A DNA stretch of 64,000 nt from Aspidiotus rigidus (GCA_035079385.1 JAVHKY010000012.1:5670501-5734500); one strand, 5' to 3'; numbered from the stretch's first letter, positions 34,708 through 46,055 are shown. The notes: generated by a model not told the origin, from the sequence alone. Numbers and translations: made by a program.

Positions 34708-35570
34708 GTTTCGCAAGAATACCTATTATAAACGCTGTACGCTGTCTGTTTATTATATGTAATAATGGTTAACTTCTTCTTTTCCATTTGTTCTGGGGAA
34801 TAAAGCACTATATAGGAGAAATTGTTAAATTGCGTGTTCGCGTCGAATTTACTTTCACTCAAATAGTTGAAAGAGAGTGGAAGTTATTACCTGTGCGATT
34901 TTTTTTTTTTTACGTACTTCTTCATTGAACATCATTTTCATCGTTAGACCATTGTTAGAAGTGGCCTTATATTTGAAGACTGATTTTTATAACCTTGTCC
35001 CGAGATATTTCAACCAATTTATTCATTTGTTACGTTGATTTAAGCTTCTTTTGTTAAACGATGTGTAAAGACGATATATGTAATTAGTGGAACTCATCCT
35101 GAGCATTGAAGTGTAGACGCTTGTACTTATTTCACCTTGTCTTATATGGTCATGGAGTCGATGATGGGTGTCCAAAGATGAACATGTCGAATGTCAGCTT
35201 GAAAATATCCTGATTATCTAAATTCTAGATCAGAGACTCGGAAGAATTTTCGACTTGAATTCTTGTAGAAGTGGTAGCGGGACTTGGAAATATTGCAAGA
35301 AAAATTGCCATTTGGAGAAGGGCGCGACATCATTTGAAGGACTTGGTGAAGAACAAAAGGGCGAGAGAGCTGATATAAAAGCTAGATGGGGACTCGATAA
35401 ATTTCATCTCAAGAACAGAAAAGGGCTGAGCAGGAATAGGTGGGCATAGAAAAGCTATAAATTGTATACAGTGGAATCCAACCACAAGGCACAAGATACG
35501 GCGTACAAAGTAAGGAACAAAGAAGATCGCTCAATCTAGCGAAATGGCGACAAATTCAGAAAATTTCAGT
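34708..35570. other. non-coding stretch with decayed minisatellite-family words
   Basis: Mostly unassigned. Near 35230-35400 GACTCGGAAGAATTTTCGAC, GGGACTTGGAAATATTGCAA and GGGCGCGACATCATTTG resemble worn units of the 45-bp family. Similar words occur inverted near 45640-45930. Confidence 0.4.
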
Positions 35571-35599
35571 CCTTCAGTCTGCCAAAGAAAAAATATCTA

Positions 35600-36000
35600 G
35601 AGGTACAGAACACATTCCAGACTCTGGGACGAAGAAGAATAGTCCAGTCAATAAAGATGAAAAAATGACAATTATGCACCATAAATGTGACGGAAGGTTT
35701 TTCTTTTGTGATATGCTCAGGATAACCCCCTGATCGGAATACCGATGAGTCCTACGCGCTCTGCCTCCCGCAAAGTCCCCCCGCGGCCCCATTTATCCCC
35801 AAAATTCAGTTTTTCGCAATTTTCTGGAAAACTAAGTATTTTAGAGAAAAAAGTTTCAAACAAAATTTGTTCCTCGTAAAATTTCCAATAAGATCCACTA
35901 TTCTTTTGTTACCTTACATTCATTGGTTGGTCTGAAAATTGCCATTCAAGTACCTCATTTTGTTCTTACGAGCTATTTCTTGCATTATACCGGATTATAG
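35600..36000 (-). repeat. repeat E, left copy (inverse of 43965-44320)
   Basis: It shares with 43965-44320, in inverse order, a CCAGTCAATAAAG word, TGACGGAAGGTTTTT, CCTGATCGGAATACCGAT, the GTTCCTCGTAAAATTTCC module, ATTGGTTGGTCTGAAAATTG and CAAGTACCTCATTTTGTTC. The two copies bracket about 8 kb containing the Merlin relic and element B. They may be the termini of one large element or two solo copies. Confidence 0.65.
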
Positions 36001-36344
36001 TGACAGTTTTGGTTCAATTTTTTCATGTTTTGTGTTTTCCAAGAATTAAGAAAATAATTTCACTGAAGAAAACTTTCTCAATACTAACTTGAGGTGATTT
36101 TGTACATCTATTGGTTGGTTAAAAAATGGGGAATTTTTTACGATCTACCAGATCGCTTATTGGTCCACTTCATTTAGCGTTACCCAGAATGCCCTATGAG
36201 GAAGCGAGGTGGTTTGCATTCCAAAAAATAAAATTGCCGATCATAGGTTGTTGTCAAGGAGGTAATGTGAAATCCGGAAATACGTCAGACGTAGGTACTT
36301 ATCATGTCATCAAGAAACGCATGATATGAATCCTCCCCCTTGCG

Positions 36345-36800
36345 CCATATCCTCCAACAGTATGCATCCAGATGGGACTGCGGTGCGCCTCTCATCTTCC
36401 TCAAAATATTTACTTTCGCATCTAACTACGATCTCTCAATGGGTTGCATGTGGGCGCCTTTGAAGGGGTCGATTTAATTTTCTTGGTGATTTACGGTTTC
36501 ATGTTCGTAGCCAATTCGTTTGTCAAACACCTGTATGCCAGCCATTCATCGGAATGTATGTGCGAACCAAGCTCGCAGTGTTCTTTGATGAGGGGTACCA
36601 CCGTCGGTTTGTCTCGACGAGGGACAATGAAATACAGACAGTCTCGTCCCTGCTTCAAGCCGAATGCCCACGGGCCGTCCACTCGAGCACCGTGGGTCCT
36701 GTTGTTGTTGACGTCCGCCTCCTCGTCTTCGCTCTGTGGCAGTACATCACCTGCCAGTAAATTGTGCCTCATCAATTTGAGTGGGACCCTCAAAATGTAC
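36345..36800 (-). pseudogene. Merlin/ISXO2-type DDE transposase fragment
   Basis: The minus strand encodes VDGPWAFGLKQGRDCLYFIV, PRRDKPTVVPLIKEH and GSHIHSDEWLAYRCL. After a frame change near 36490 it gives ETVNH, DPFKGAHMQPIERS and LRKMRGAPQSHLDAYCW. The D-G-x-F-G start, HSDEW-x-AY, the T-VNH block and GAH-x-Q-x-IE-x-x-W/S order is the signature of the ISXO2/IS1595-like DDE domain found in animal Merlin transposons. Three stops or frame changes (TAA after QEN, TAG after IERS) make it inactive. The N-terminal zinc-ribbon is not seen. Confidence 0.8.
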
Positions 36801-36929
36801 CCTTCATGTTTGGCAGATCGTGCTTAAACACGGTAGATCGCATACTAAAACAGCACCAAACATTCTCCCCCTCAAATACCTAATTACTGAATAAAAAAAT
36901 TTCTATAGTCTAGGGACAGGACAGTGGAA

Positions 36930-37625
36930 TCATCAGTTATTCGGGGAAGGAGGTAGCTTGTTTGGCGGCTTGATCACCAGCGTCATGTTCAAAGAGGTCA
37001 ACGTGCCTGGGGATTTATAAGAAAATTATTTGCGTGTTAATTGAGTCTAAATTATCAAGTGTGAGAGGAGTGCTTGCATAATTGGGTTAGAGTTGTATGA
37101 GTCTGTAAGGGAGTGTAGTGAAGAGAGAAAGGGCCGTTTGGGGGTAATTGGAGGAGGTGGGTGAGGCAGGTGAATAGACTCATAGGTTCGGCTGTAAATA
37201 TGGAACCTATTTTGTGGATGCGTTGTGACCCAGTCGACCGAGTATACGTAGGCTGCCGCTGGAGAGGTAAAGTGTGTAGTGAGGGTTCTTGATGTGTAAA
37301 ATATAAACTATTTTGTCGGATTTGAGGCTTTCTGTGAGGCCGAGACGCATTTGAGGTTGAGGAAGAGTCTAAGGAGGGGAAGTTGAATGTAAAGGTTGTA
37401 GTGGATTGAATCGGAGACAAATATGTATTTGGTGGGTGGTTGGCAGTTGTGAAGGAGAAAGATTCGTTTGTTAGTTGGAAGTTGTGGAAATCGGAAGATA
37501 GAGGATAAAAAGTTGGAGGAGTCTTTGAAAATGGCGGGGGGGTTCTAAGGCCTTTGCGCTTAGGCTAAGTTTGAAGTTACCGCGATAAGCTCTCAGGGTA
37601 ATCCTGAGAGAGGACTTTTGGCTGA
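36930..37625 (-). pseudogene. I-like LINE relic (RT end to RNase H)
   Basis: Minus-strand blocks in protein order: SLRITLRAYRGNFKLSLSAKA (37620-37560), FTCLTHLLQLPPNGPFSLH (about 37190-37130) and DLFEHDAGDQAAKQATSFP (36995-36945). These parallel SSLRIALGAYRTSLKLSLCAEA, FSCLSHLSQLPPNGKFIILT and DHDAVDQAAKQATSL of the 9.6-11.5 kb LINE, so this is an older copy of the same or a sister family, in the opposite orientation. Frame changes and missing segments abound. The 3' end is absent. Confidence 0.75.
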
Positions 37626-37868
37626 TGTCAGTTTCATTACCCAAATTGTAACTTCAAATCCGGAATCAGTGACACTAAATCCACAAATATCCCAATACTA
37701 GAGATCGTATGATCGCGGAACCAACGAGTAAACCGAGCGTACGGTGTAGAACTTACAAGCACTGATTCACAGCGAATTCTCACCCACATTCGAGTTCACT
37801 TCTCGGAAACCTTGTTCAGCACATTCACGCTTATCACTGTCTCAACGCGGAATAATGAGAGCTCTAGA
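37626..37868. other. short non-coding stretch
   Basis: Lies between the LINE relic and element B; nothing recognised. Confidence 0.4.
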
Positions 37869-39220
37869 TAGCCCAGGAAGATTAGGTTTTGAAATGGAAA
37901 TAAATGCCGGCAAAGGTTTTTTTCGTGGATTATGTTTAAAATGGTCTCCTGATAAACATACTAAAAGTCCACAGCGAACAGAGAGCGGGCCCTCCTCCAA
38001 AGGGGATCAAAGTACCACAAAAATTAGTTTTCTGAGAATAAATCGAAAACTAAGCATCAGAGAAAAAAAAGTTTGGAACAAAAGTTGTTCCTCATCAAAT
38101 TTCCTCTAAATTTCACTATAATTATGTATTTCAACTTAGCCCAAAAAATCGAGCTGGAAAGTTTGTTTGAGAGTTGAGCGATTTTCTAAAATTTTTTATT
38201 TTAGTGTTAGTGTAGTCAAATTAGACAGGTTTCGGAAAAAAAAAGAACATTGCGACATAGTAAAGGTCTGATTACTGGAAATGGTCAAGAATGAAGTCCA
38301 AAACAACATACTCGTACTAACTTCTCCGCGTTTTTCCCCAAGATCATATTTTTTATGAGGGTTGAAACCCCCTCAAAATCAGTTTTTTTGTAAATATCCC
38401 GCTTAATACGCATTTTAGAGAAAAAAGTCATCAGTCGAAAATTATTCCTCGTGAAATCCAGGCAAACTTCCTGAATTTCTTATTGTTCCAGGCGATATAG
38501 GGAATGATACCAAGAAGCTTGTTATCTTTCGTTTCTTCGTTTTGATAATTGCAAGACTCGTGTAGTCAATCTCTCACCGCAAAACAAGCTTCTCGAGAGA
38601 TCGCCTGAAATGGCGGAGCAAGTTTGCCTGACCCAATCGACTATCAACGTGAAACCCTCATGCGACTACCCAACTTTGACAAGGAGCGCGTTATTCTCGG
38701 ATTTGTATTGCGGCGGTTCTTCTTGAATTTGTGGGAGCACACAACAATAACAAGTTTCTTGGTGACATTCCTTCCATTGCTTAAAACAATTCCACACGTT
38801 AGCCCGCTTCAATCGTACGCGGGTCGAAGTCAAAATCTCACCGCGAGTCCACAACAGAAGACCACATCCATTCCCACCATCGCTTGAAACAACCAGAATG
38901 AAAAACTTGAGAGCATAATACAGCAGAAACGTAACACACGAAATTTAGTCTGTTTTCAGTCCGAAAATGGAGCACGACATGCTGGCCTGGCCTGGCATAC
39001 AGCCCGCTCATAAGATTGGAGGGGGAAGAAGACCAGCACGAACGGAAAACTCTACGGCACAACCCAGTACAAACGAATCCACCCACTCCAACTAGAAAAA
39101 TCGAAATGGGGAAAGGGCTCGCATGTTTACAGCCCCCCATTCAGCTTCTTACTTATCATACATGCATAAGAAACGATTTTAACATGGAACCTGTTTTATG
39201 GGGGGCTATTTGAGAAATCT

Positions 39221-39272
39221 GCCGTCCGCCGTCCGCCGTGCGCCGTCCGCCGTGCGCCGTCCGCCGTCCAGC
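39221..39272 (+). repeat. 7-bp GC-rich tandem repeat
   Basis: Six to seven copies of CGTCCGC or CGTGCGC in tandem, at the subterminal region of terminus T1. A shorter inverse version (GGACGGCGCACGGCGGACGG) occurs at 41613-41632 beside inverse T1. It is the most GC-rich patch nearby. Confidence 0.85.
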
Positions 39273-39384
39273 GAAAAACTTAGAAAAAATGACGGCTTGC
39301 TTAACAAAGTTAAACGAGGAACGCAGGGAACCTGTTTTATGATTCGAATGAGATTTGGTATTGAAAATTCAAGGAAGCCTAGAT

Positions 39385-40113
39385 CATATATAGCTCGACA
39401 GTCGAAATTTTTCTAAGTCCCTCTCCTATCATATATAGCTCGAGAGTCGAAATTTTTCTAAGTCCCCCTTCTATCATATATAGCTCGAGAGTCGAAATTT
39501 TTTCTAAGTCCCCCTCCTATCATATATAGCTCGAGAGTCGAAATTTTTCTAAGTCCCCCTCCTATCATATATGGCTCGAGAGTCGAAATTTTTCCAAGTC
39601 CCCCTCCTATCATATATGGCTCGAGAGTCGAAATTTTTCTAAGTCCCCCTTCTATCATATATAGCTCGAGAGTCGAAATTTTTCTAAGTCCCCCTCCTAT
39701 CATATATGGCTCGAGAGTCGAAATTTTTCCAAGTCCCCCTCCTATCATATATGGCTCGAGAGTCGAAATTTTTCTAAGTCCCCCTTCTATCATATATAGC
39801 TCGAGAGTCGAAATTTTTTCTAAGTCCCCCTCCTATCATATATAGCTCGAGAGTCGAAATTTTTCCAAGTCCCCCTTCTATCATATATAGCTCGAGAGTC
39901 GAAATTTTTCTAAGTCCCTCTCCTATCATATATGGCTCGAGAGTCGAAATTTTTCTAAGTCCCCCTTCTATCATATATAGCTCGAGAGTCGAAATTTTTC
40001 TAAGTCCCCCTCCTATCATCTATAGCTCGAGAGTCGAAATTTTTCTAAGTTCCCCTCCTATCATCTATAGCTCGAGAGTCGAAATTTTTTCTAAGTCCCC
40101 CTCCTATCATATA
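39385..40113 (+). repeat. 45-bp minisatellite array 1 (~16 units)
   Basis: The unit reads TATAGCTCGAGAGTCGAAAT, then TTTTCTAAGTCCCCCTCCTA and TCATA. Variants TATGGCTCG, TTCCAAGT and CCCTTCTATC alternate in a three-unit (135-bp) pattern over the left part. Since 45 is a multiple of three and the unit lacks stops in one minus frame, long repetitive open frames appear, but they are not genes. Confidence 0.95.
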
Positions 40114-40172
40114 CAAGCCGTAAGCCCGCTAAATATTATGAAATTTCAAATTATTTTCAAAATTCTTGATAT

Positions 40173-40866
40173 TTATTTATCATTATAGTATTCTTTTAGT
40201 TCAATTTCTAATCTAATTCTTTTAATTTCCAATTTTTCAATTTCATTTTTTTTATCGTTCATATTTTGTTTTACACTTTCAATCTCGTTCTTAATATCTT
40301 CTCTGATAGTTGGATGCCGTCTTTTTAGAAGATCCTTTGCGCATTCTCCTTTCTGGGGGTATGCTGAAAAATTTGTCATTTTTTGTGGATTCTTGGAGGA
40401 GGTAGATAACTTCCTATATAACGATACACCAAAACTTTTGAAAGTTGTAAATATGTTTGGAACTTCATTACACCCTAAAGAAGTCATTGAAATTGTATTG
40501 TTGTATTTATACAAATTATTAAGAAAATGAGAAGATCTATTATCCCTTCCGTCTAATAGTTTTTGAAGAAGATCCGGCACTGAGGGTAGGTAAATCAGGT
40601 AACTTAATCTTACCACTCCCGCAACAGAAATTTCGACTTTCAGTTTCAAATAATTTTCCATCACAAAATGTGCACGTAATTGCCAGATTCCCAATTGAAC
40701 TTATACTGGTATATTCTTTCTCAATAATGTACCTAATGAATGGACTATTATCGTTCTGACAATCATTTTCCACATTATTTTCTGATGTCAAAATTTCGGA
40801 ATTGACACGAGCCCTCTTCCCCTTGTTCGTCAACCGCCCTAGATTTACTTTCTTGCGTTTTGGCAT
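40173..40866 (-). pseudogene. Helitron-like N-terminal fragment with unusual coiled-coil tail
   Basis: The minus strand starts MPKRKKVNLGRLTNKGKRAR. A Cys pair follows (CTFCDGKLFETES), then CCGSGKIKLPDLPTLS. After a frame change near 40585 the other frame continues PDLLQKLLDGRDNRSSHF, YNNTISMTSLG and PNIFTTFKSFG. The C-x2-C ... CC-x-xGK-x-x-LP-x-LP ... LL-x-G ... F-x-N-x-x-x-YN-x-x-x-x-TSLG order is the region just before the Rep domain of Helitron proteins. Instead of Rep and helicase, the frame runs into about 90 residues rich in Lys and Glu (DIKNEIESVKQNMNDKKNEI), predicted coiled coil, and stops at 40173. It is therefore a truncated, possibly chimeric, Helitron piece. Confidence 0.65.
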
Positions 40867-40869
40867 TCC

Positions 40870-41392
40870 AATTAGATTCCAATAAAGTGAGACATCCGTG
40901 ACTTCGATATTGAATTTTCAAAATTGACGTGAATTGTTTTTCTTTTCTTAGTCCTCACGTAAAATTTGAAATAATGAAAGACAACCACCAATTCTTCAGA
41001 TAATTGCTAAGCAAAATCTTTATCGTAATCCTACACTATTCGATTATGGGTATTCAAAACTTCTCCGGTTAAAAAGAACCATTTTCCAAAAATGATTGCC
41101 TAGCACATATTAATTTTCGATGAATGTCAACCAAAATGATTGCTTAGCATTTTCAATCAATAAATTAATGAATGATACAGATTTTTCATCTCTTGAATCA
41201 TTCATGACCCCCCCCCCCCCCGCCAAGATATACACTACACGCCATTCGCCTGATTTTGTAACTTCAAATTTATTACGCATAAACCTTCTCCTAGGCAAGC
41301 TAATGCAATGGAAACAAATTCCAAGTTCGTAGGTGAAATAGGAATAAAGTTAAATGGATTTGCAATTTTGCAACTTCTCTTTATGTAATATA
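40870..41392. other. spacer between Helitron-like frame and array 1b
   Basis: AT-rich with a C(13) run near 41209-41221. No gene recognised. It may be the 5' part of the Helitron-bearing element. Confidence 0.4.
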
Positions 41393-41605
41393 TATAGCTC
41401 GAGAGTCGAAATTTTTCCAAGTCCCTCTCCTATCATATATGGCTCGAGAGTCGAAATTTTTCTAAATTCCCCTCCTATCATCTATAGCTCGAGAGTCGAA
41501 ATTTTTTCTAAGTCCCCCTCCTATCATATATAGCTCGAGAGTCGAAATTTTTCTAAGTCCCTCTCCTATCATCTATAGCTCGAGAGTCGAAATTTTTCTA
41601 AGTTT
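41393..41605 (+). repeat. 45-bp minisatellite array 1b (~5 units)
   Basis: Same unit and orientation as array 1, ending directly at the inverse T1 terminus (TTTTTCGCTGGACGGCGCAC). Confidence 0.9.
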
Positions 41606-41671
41606 TTCGCTGGACGGCGCACGGCGGACGGCAGATTTCTCAAATAGCCCCCCATAAAACAGGTTCCCTGT

Positions 41672-42873
41672 TAAAATTGCGACCCTCGAGCCATATATAA
41701 TAGGAGAGGGACTTAGAAAAATTTCGACTCTCGAACTATATATGATAGGAGGGGGACTTGGAAAAAATTTCGACTCTCGAGCTATAGATGATAGGAGGGG
41801 AACTCAGAAAAATTTCGACTCTCGAGCTATATATGATAGGAGGGGGACTTACAAAAATTTCGACTCTCGAGCCATATGTGATAGGAGGAGGACTTAGAAA
41901 AATTTCGACTCTCGAGCTATAGATGATAGAAGGGGGACTTAGAAAAATTGCGATCCTCGAGCCATATATGATAGGAGAGGGACTTAGAAAAATTTCGACT
42001 CTCGAGCTATAGATGATAGAAGGGGGACTTGGAAAAATTTCGATCCTCGAGCCATATATGATAGGAGAGGGACTTAGAAAAATTTCGACTCTCGAGCTAT
42101 ATATGATAGGAGGGGAACTTAGAAAAATTTCGACTCTCGAGCTATATATGATAGAAGGGGGACTTGGAAAAATTTCGACTCTCGAGCTATATATGATAGG
42201 AGGGGGACTTACAAAAATTTCGACTCTCGAGCCATATGTGATAGGAGGAGGACTTAGAAAAATTTCGACTCTCGAGCTATAGATGATAGAAGGGGGACTT
42301 AGAAAAATTGCGATCCTCGAGCCATATATGATAGGAGAGGGACTTAGAAAAATTTCGACTCTCGAGCTATATATGATAGGAGGGGGACTTACAAAAATTT
42401 CGACTCTCGAGCCATATGTGATAGGAGGAGGACTTAGAAAAATTTCGACTCTCGAGCTATAGATGATAGAAGGGGGACTTAGAAAAATTGCGATCCTCGA
42501 GCCATATATGATAGGAGAGGGACTTAGAAAAATTTCGACTCTCGAGCTATAGATGATAGAAGGGGGACTTGGAAAAATTTCGATCCTCGAGCCATATATG
42601 ATAGGAGAGGGACTTAGAAAAATTTCGACTCTCGAGCTATATATGATAGGAGGGGAACTTAGAAAAATTTCGACTCTCGAGCTATATATGATAGAAGGGG
42701 GACTTGGAAAAATTTCGACTCTCGAGCTATATATGATAGGAGGGGAACTTGGAAAAATTTCGACTCTCGAGCTATGTATGATAGAAGGGGGACTTGGAAA
42801 AATTTCGACTCTCGAGCTATGTATGATAGAAGGGGGACTTGGAAAAATTTCGACTCTCGAGCTATATATGATC
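41672..42873 (-). repeat. 45-bp minisatellite array 2 (~27 units), inverted, with higher-order repeats
   Basis: The unit is inverted relative to array 1 (AAATTTCGACTCTCGAGCTA then TATATGATAGGAGGGGGACT). Exact higher-order copies: 41821-42000, 42181-42360 and 42361-42540 are identical (180 bp, four units), and 42001-42180 equals 42541-42720. Hence 41821-42180 equals 42361-42720 over 360 bp at a 540-bp offset. Identity without a mismatch shows recent unequal exchange or conversion. Confidence 0.95.
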
Positions 42874-43964
42874 TAGGCTTCCTTGAATTTTCAATACCAA
42901 ATCTCATTCGAATCATAAAACAGGTTCCCTGCGTTCCTCGTTTAACTTCGTTAAGGAAGCCGTAATTTTTTTAAAATGTCTGTCCATATATGGAAAACTT
43001 TATTTTCATGTATGATAGGCAGTTGATTAAACCTTTCTCAAAATAATATCGTGCAGCAAATTCCCTGTGACAATTAATTAAAACTAATACGTTTCATCGT
43101 ACGTACTAGCGAAATATTAACGTTACCTTCGCGCGTAACCACCGCGCAATGACGTCATCTCTCGGCAAGGAGCGTGTTATTCAGGGATTTACATGGCGGA
43201 GGCTCAATTTCCATGAATTTTGAGCTAACCATCAGGTGTAGGTTAGAAATGAAATACGTAGTCCGATAGGAAATTTCACGAGGAAAAATTTTTAACTGAT
43301 GACTTTTTTGTCCAAAATGCGTATTAAGCGGGATATGTACAAAAAACTGATTTTGAGGGGGTTTCAACCCCCACAAAAAAGATGCTCCTGGGGAAAAACG
43401 CGTAGAAGTTAGTATGTTGTTTTGGACTTCATTCTTGACCATTTCCAGCAATCAGACCTCTACTATGTCGCAATGTTCTTTTTTTTTTTCCGAAACCTGT
43501 CTAATTTGACTACACTAACACTAAAATCAAAAATTTTAGAAAATCGCACACCTTTCAAACCAACTTTTCAGCTCGAGTTTTTGGGCCAAGTGGACATACA
43601 TATAGTGAAATTTATAGGAAATTTGATGAGGAACAACTTTTGTTCGAAACTTTTTTTTCTCTGATGCTTAGTTTTCGATTTATTCTCAGAAAACTTATTT
43701 TTGTGGTACTTCGACCCCCTTTGGGGGAGGGCCCGCTCTTTGTTCGCTGTGGACTTTTAGTATGTTTATCAGGACACCATATTGAACATAAGCCACGAAA
43801 AAAACCTTTGCCGGCATTTATTTCCATTTATTCTTATTTTAGAGGAAAATCTTCCTGGGTTAAGAATTATTATTTGGAATTGTTTAAAATAATTGTTTGG
43901 ATTGATTATTGTAAAAAAAATTACGATGAACGACTTTCACCTAAAAGATTTCCTTCTAAATTAT

Positions 43965-44320
43965 CAATGTAATCCGACATAACGCAAAAAATGGGTCGTG
44001 AGAACAAAATGAGGTACTTGAAGGGCAATTTTCAGACCAACTAACAAACGTAAGGTAACGAATGAATAGTGAATCATGTAGGAAATTTTACGAGGAACAA
44101 CTTTTTTTTGGAACTTTCTTCTCTAAAAGGCTTAGTTTTCGAGAAAAACAAAATTTTGGTGATAAAAGGGGCTACGGAAGGATTTTGCGGGGGACAGAGT
44201 GCGAAGGACTGATCGGTATTTCAATCAGGGGTTTATCCTGGCATCACAAAAAAAACCTTCCGTCACTTTTTATGGGCCATAAAAATTCTTTATTGACTGG
44301 ACTAGAAGTTGAAGCGTTTT
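43965..44320 (+). repeat. repeat E, right copy
   Basis: Inverse partner of 35600-36000. It includes GAACAAAATGAGGTACTTGA, CAATTTTCAGACCAACTAA, the GAGGAACAACTTTTTTTTGG module, TGATCGGTATTTCAATCAGG and AAACCTTCCGTCA. Non-coding. Confidence 0.65.
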
Positions 44321-46055
44321 TTTTTCTGACAAGAAAACTTCCTCGATTGGCTTGAATGGCCCATTATCAGATAGGATGATGACGTAAGGACACAGTATCT
44401 TGTGTTCTAATCGTGTTGTCTTCAAGAAAAGTTTAAAAATCGGTTAGAAATGAAAATTTCAAGAAGTGCAACTTCGAGTATTTTTTCAAAAAAAGCTGAA
44501 AACATTTGAAAATTGTGAAATTATTTCAAGTTTTCCTCCCATTTTCATGATAGTAATCTTATATAGAACGTCTGCAGGTGTGAATCCCAAATGAGTTGTG
44601 GATATTCATTATTTTTGTTCGAACTTCTCATCTTCGTATAGCTCGACACATCATACGGACCGACCACGTCGAAGAAGGAGAGAAACGTCGAGGCGAGAAA
44701 TCTCGTAACACGTTTTTTGTTAAATATAGCGACAATAATTATACAAGAAGAACGGTCCATTATTATTTCTCCGCGTACGAATGTAGATAGAATAAGGCGC
44801 GCATCCTATCCTGTCTTATATTATTTGACGAAGACGGTGGCGTCCTCTAAATTGAGAATATGGTTAATGCGATATTAATGTATTTTTGAACTGTTTCTCT
44901 GTATCTTCCATTCACGGAGTCATCGTACGTTTCTATACAAACGCGCGTTCTCAGAAAAGTTTATTTATTCGTCGTTTAAAATATTGCTGGTGGATAGGTT
45001 CATTCTAGATAGAGAGTAAACGTATTACAAAATCGCCTGGTACGATGGACTCTGCGCAAAAATGTGGATTTGGATGTAGGGCTAGATTTTGTTCGAGATA
45101 TTGAAATATTATATGAATCTAGAATCCTACTCACGTCAACGTTACGGTGAAAAATATCTTCTCTGTTCGATCAGCTTACCTGTAGTTGAGTCCCCGCAGC
45201 AAAACCGTCTCTTACTGATAACAACGAGATGATGTAGACTGGAGCCTCAGTGCTCTTTGTACAATATAGAAGATAGATCTTGGGCGGACACCAACAGTAA
45301 AAGCGGTTTTAAAATAATTCGAATGTTATAAATTTTACGTGAAAGATTTTCGAAGTAGCTGTGAGACATATCCGAAACCAAGTTGCTTATTGCACTAATA
45401 CTCGTACGTTGCTCAGACTGTGTGACCAATTGTCCCTTAGGCTGGCACAGGCCTCTCTGACATACTCGTAGTATCGTTTCTGTGTGCCGAAAGACTCTCA
45501 GAAGTACAAAAATGTAGATCAATATTCCAAAAAAAGTAAGGAGCTGTACGAATCACGGAAGAACACGCAATATGTGGTTCGTCCAGGGACTTTTAGGTCG
45601 AGACTTCATTGAATTCATTTCCTTTGTATAGCTTATGACTCGGAATTTTTTCAAATCCTTCAAATGAGCTAGTTGATTCTGTTTTCTGTTTTCAGGCCGA
45701 GGATTTTCAAGTCCCTTTACTGTATTTAGCTTAGGTTAGCCATCTCGTCCCCTTGTCCTTTACCTACAATTTTTCTATGTTCTCCTGATGATGTAACGCC
45801 CTTCTCCAGCTTGCAATTTTTCCAGATCTTATGAGTGTCTCTTCTACAGAAATTCGAGCCATAAATTTTTCTGAGTCCTTGCGTTAGATTGAGCGCGAAC
45901 GTGAAATTTTCTGAGGACATACCCTGAACAAAAGCTATAATATATTGTCCCTTTTGTGTTGTAGAGGATATCTTTTTGAAAATCTGACCATTACCTGAAA
46001 AAATAGAGGTGTTTCTTTTAGGCTCCATCTTGATCATCCGAGTCACTTGGTTTTT
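44321..46055. other. non-coding stretch with worn minisatellite-family words
   Basis: 44.3-45.6 kb shows nothing that I can name. 45.6-45.95 kb contains decayed words (GACTCGGAATTTTTTCAAAT, CCGAGGATTTTCAAGTCCC) that resemble the 45-bp family. Open stretches such as 45522-45247 and 46046-45726 (minus) carry no domain. Confidence 0.4.

Larger units (their letters stand above)
39181..42965. mobile_element. composite of hairpin-ended minisatellite elements
   Basis: Order: terminus T1 (AACATGGAACCTGTT at 39181, then a heptamer GC repeat); terminus T2 (GCAGGGAACCTGTTTTATG near 39333 with its ATTCGAATGAGATTTGG flank); minisatellite array 1; a Helitron-like reading frame; array 1b; inverse T1 (AACAGGTTCCCTGTT at 41658-41672); inverted array 2; inverse T2 (42880-42965, ending TTCGTTAAGGAAGCCGTAA). 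The ends are embedded in T-rich DNA. It appears to be two related elements in nested or head-to-head arrangement. The terminal hairpins and internal tandem repeats recall Helentron-associated elements. Confidence 0.65.
37869..43862. mobile_element. TIR element B, split by a minisatellite composite
   Basis: Left arm about 37869-38460, right arm about 43270-43862. They share the ends TAGCCCAGGAAGAT / ATCTTCCTGGGTTA, then AAATAAATGCCGGCAAAGG and the same ordered blocks as element A. Core DNA at 38461-39180 and 42966-43269 matches element A at 8396-9110 and 9118-9424. A 3.8-kb composite (39181-42965) sits in the core at a T/A-rich site that is empty in element A (CGATTTTCAAAATG near 9110). Element B alone is about 2.2 kb and has no recognised transposase. 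The exact target duplication is uncertain; a 2-bp TA is possible. Confidence 0.8.

Noticed and set aside
36444..36827. Plus-strand open frames opposite the Merlin-type transposase
   Set aside because: The minus strand carries the recognisable DDE signature; the plus frames are its antisense.
39221..39272. Short GC-rich tandem repeat considered as a CpG-island promoter
   Set aside because: It is a 7-bp tandem repeat at the end of a transposable element and has an inverse twin at the matching end.
39458..40019. Long minus-strand open frames with a 15-residue repeat (for example 39793-39458 and 40019-39774), and similar plus-strand frames at 42013-42282 and 42553-42876
   Set aside because: They are by-products of a stop-free 45-bp satellite; both strands and several frames are open and there is no gene context.
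39385..42873. CRISPR-like array (regular repeats)
   Set aside because: Units are contiguous with no unique spacers; a plain minisatellite in animal-type DNA.
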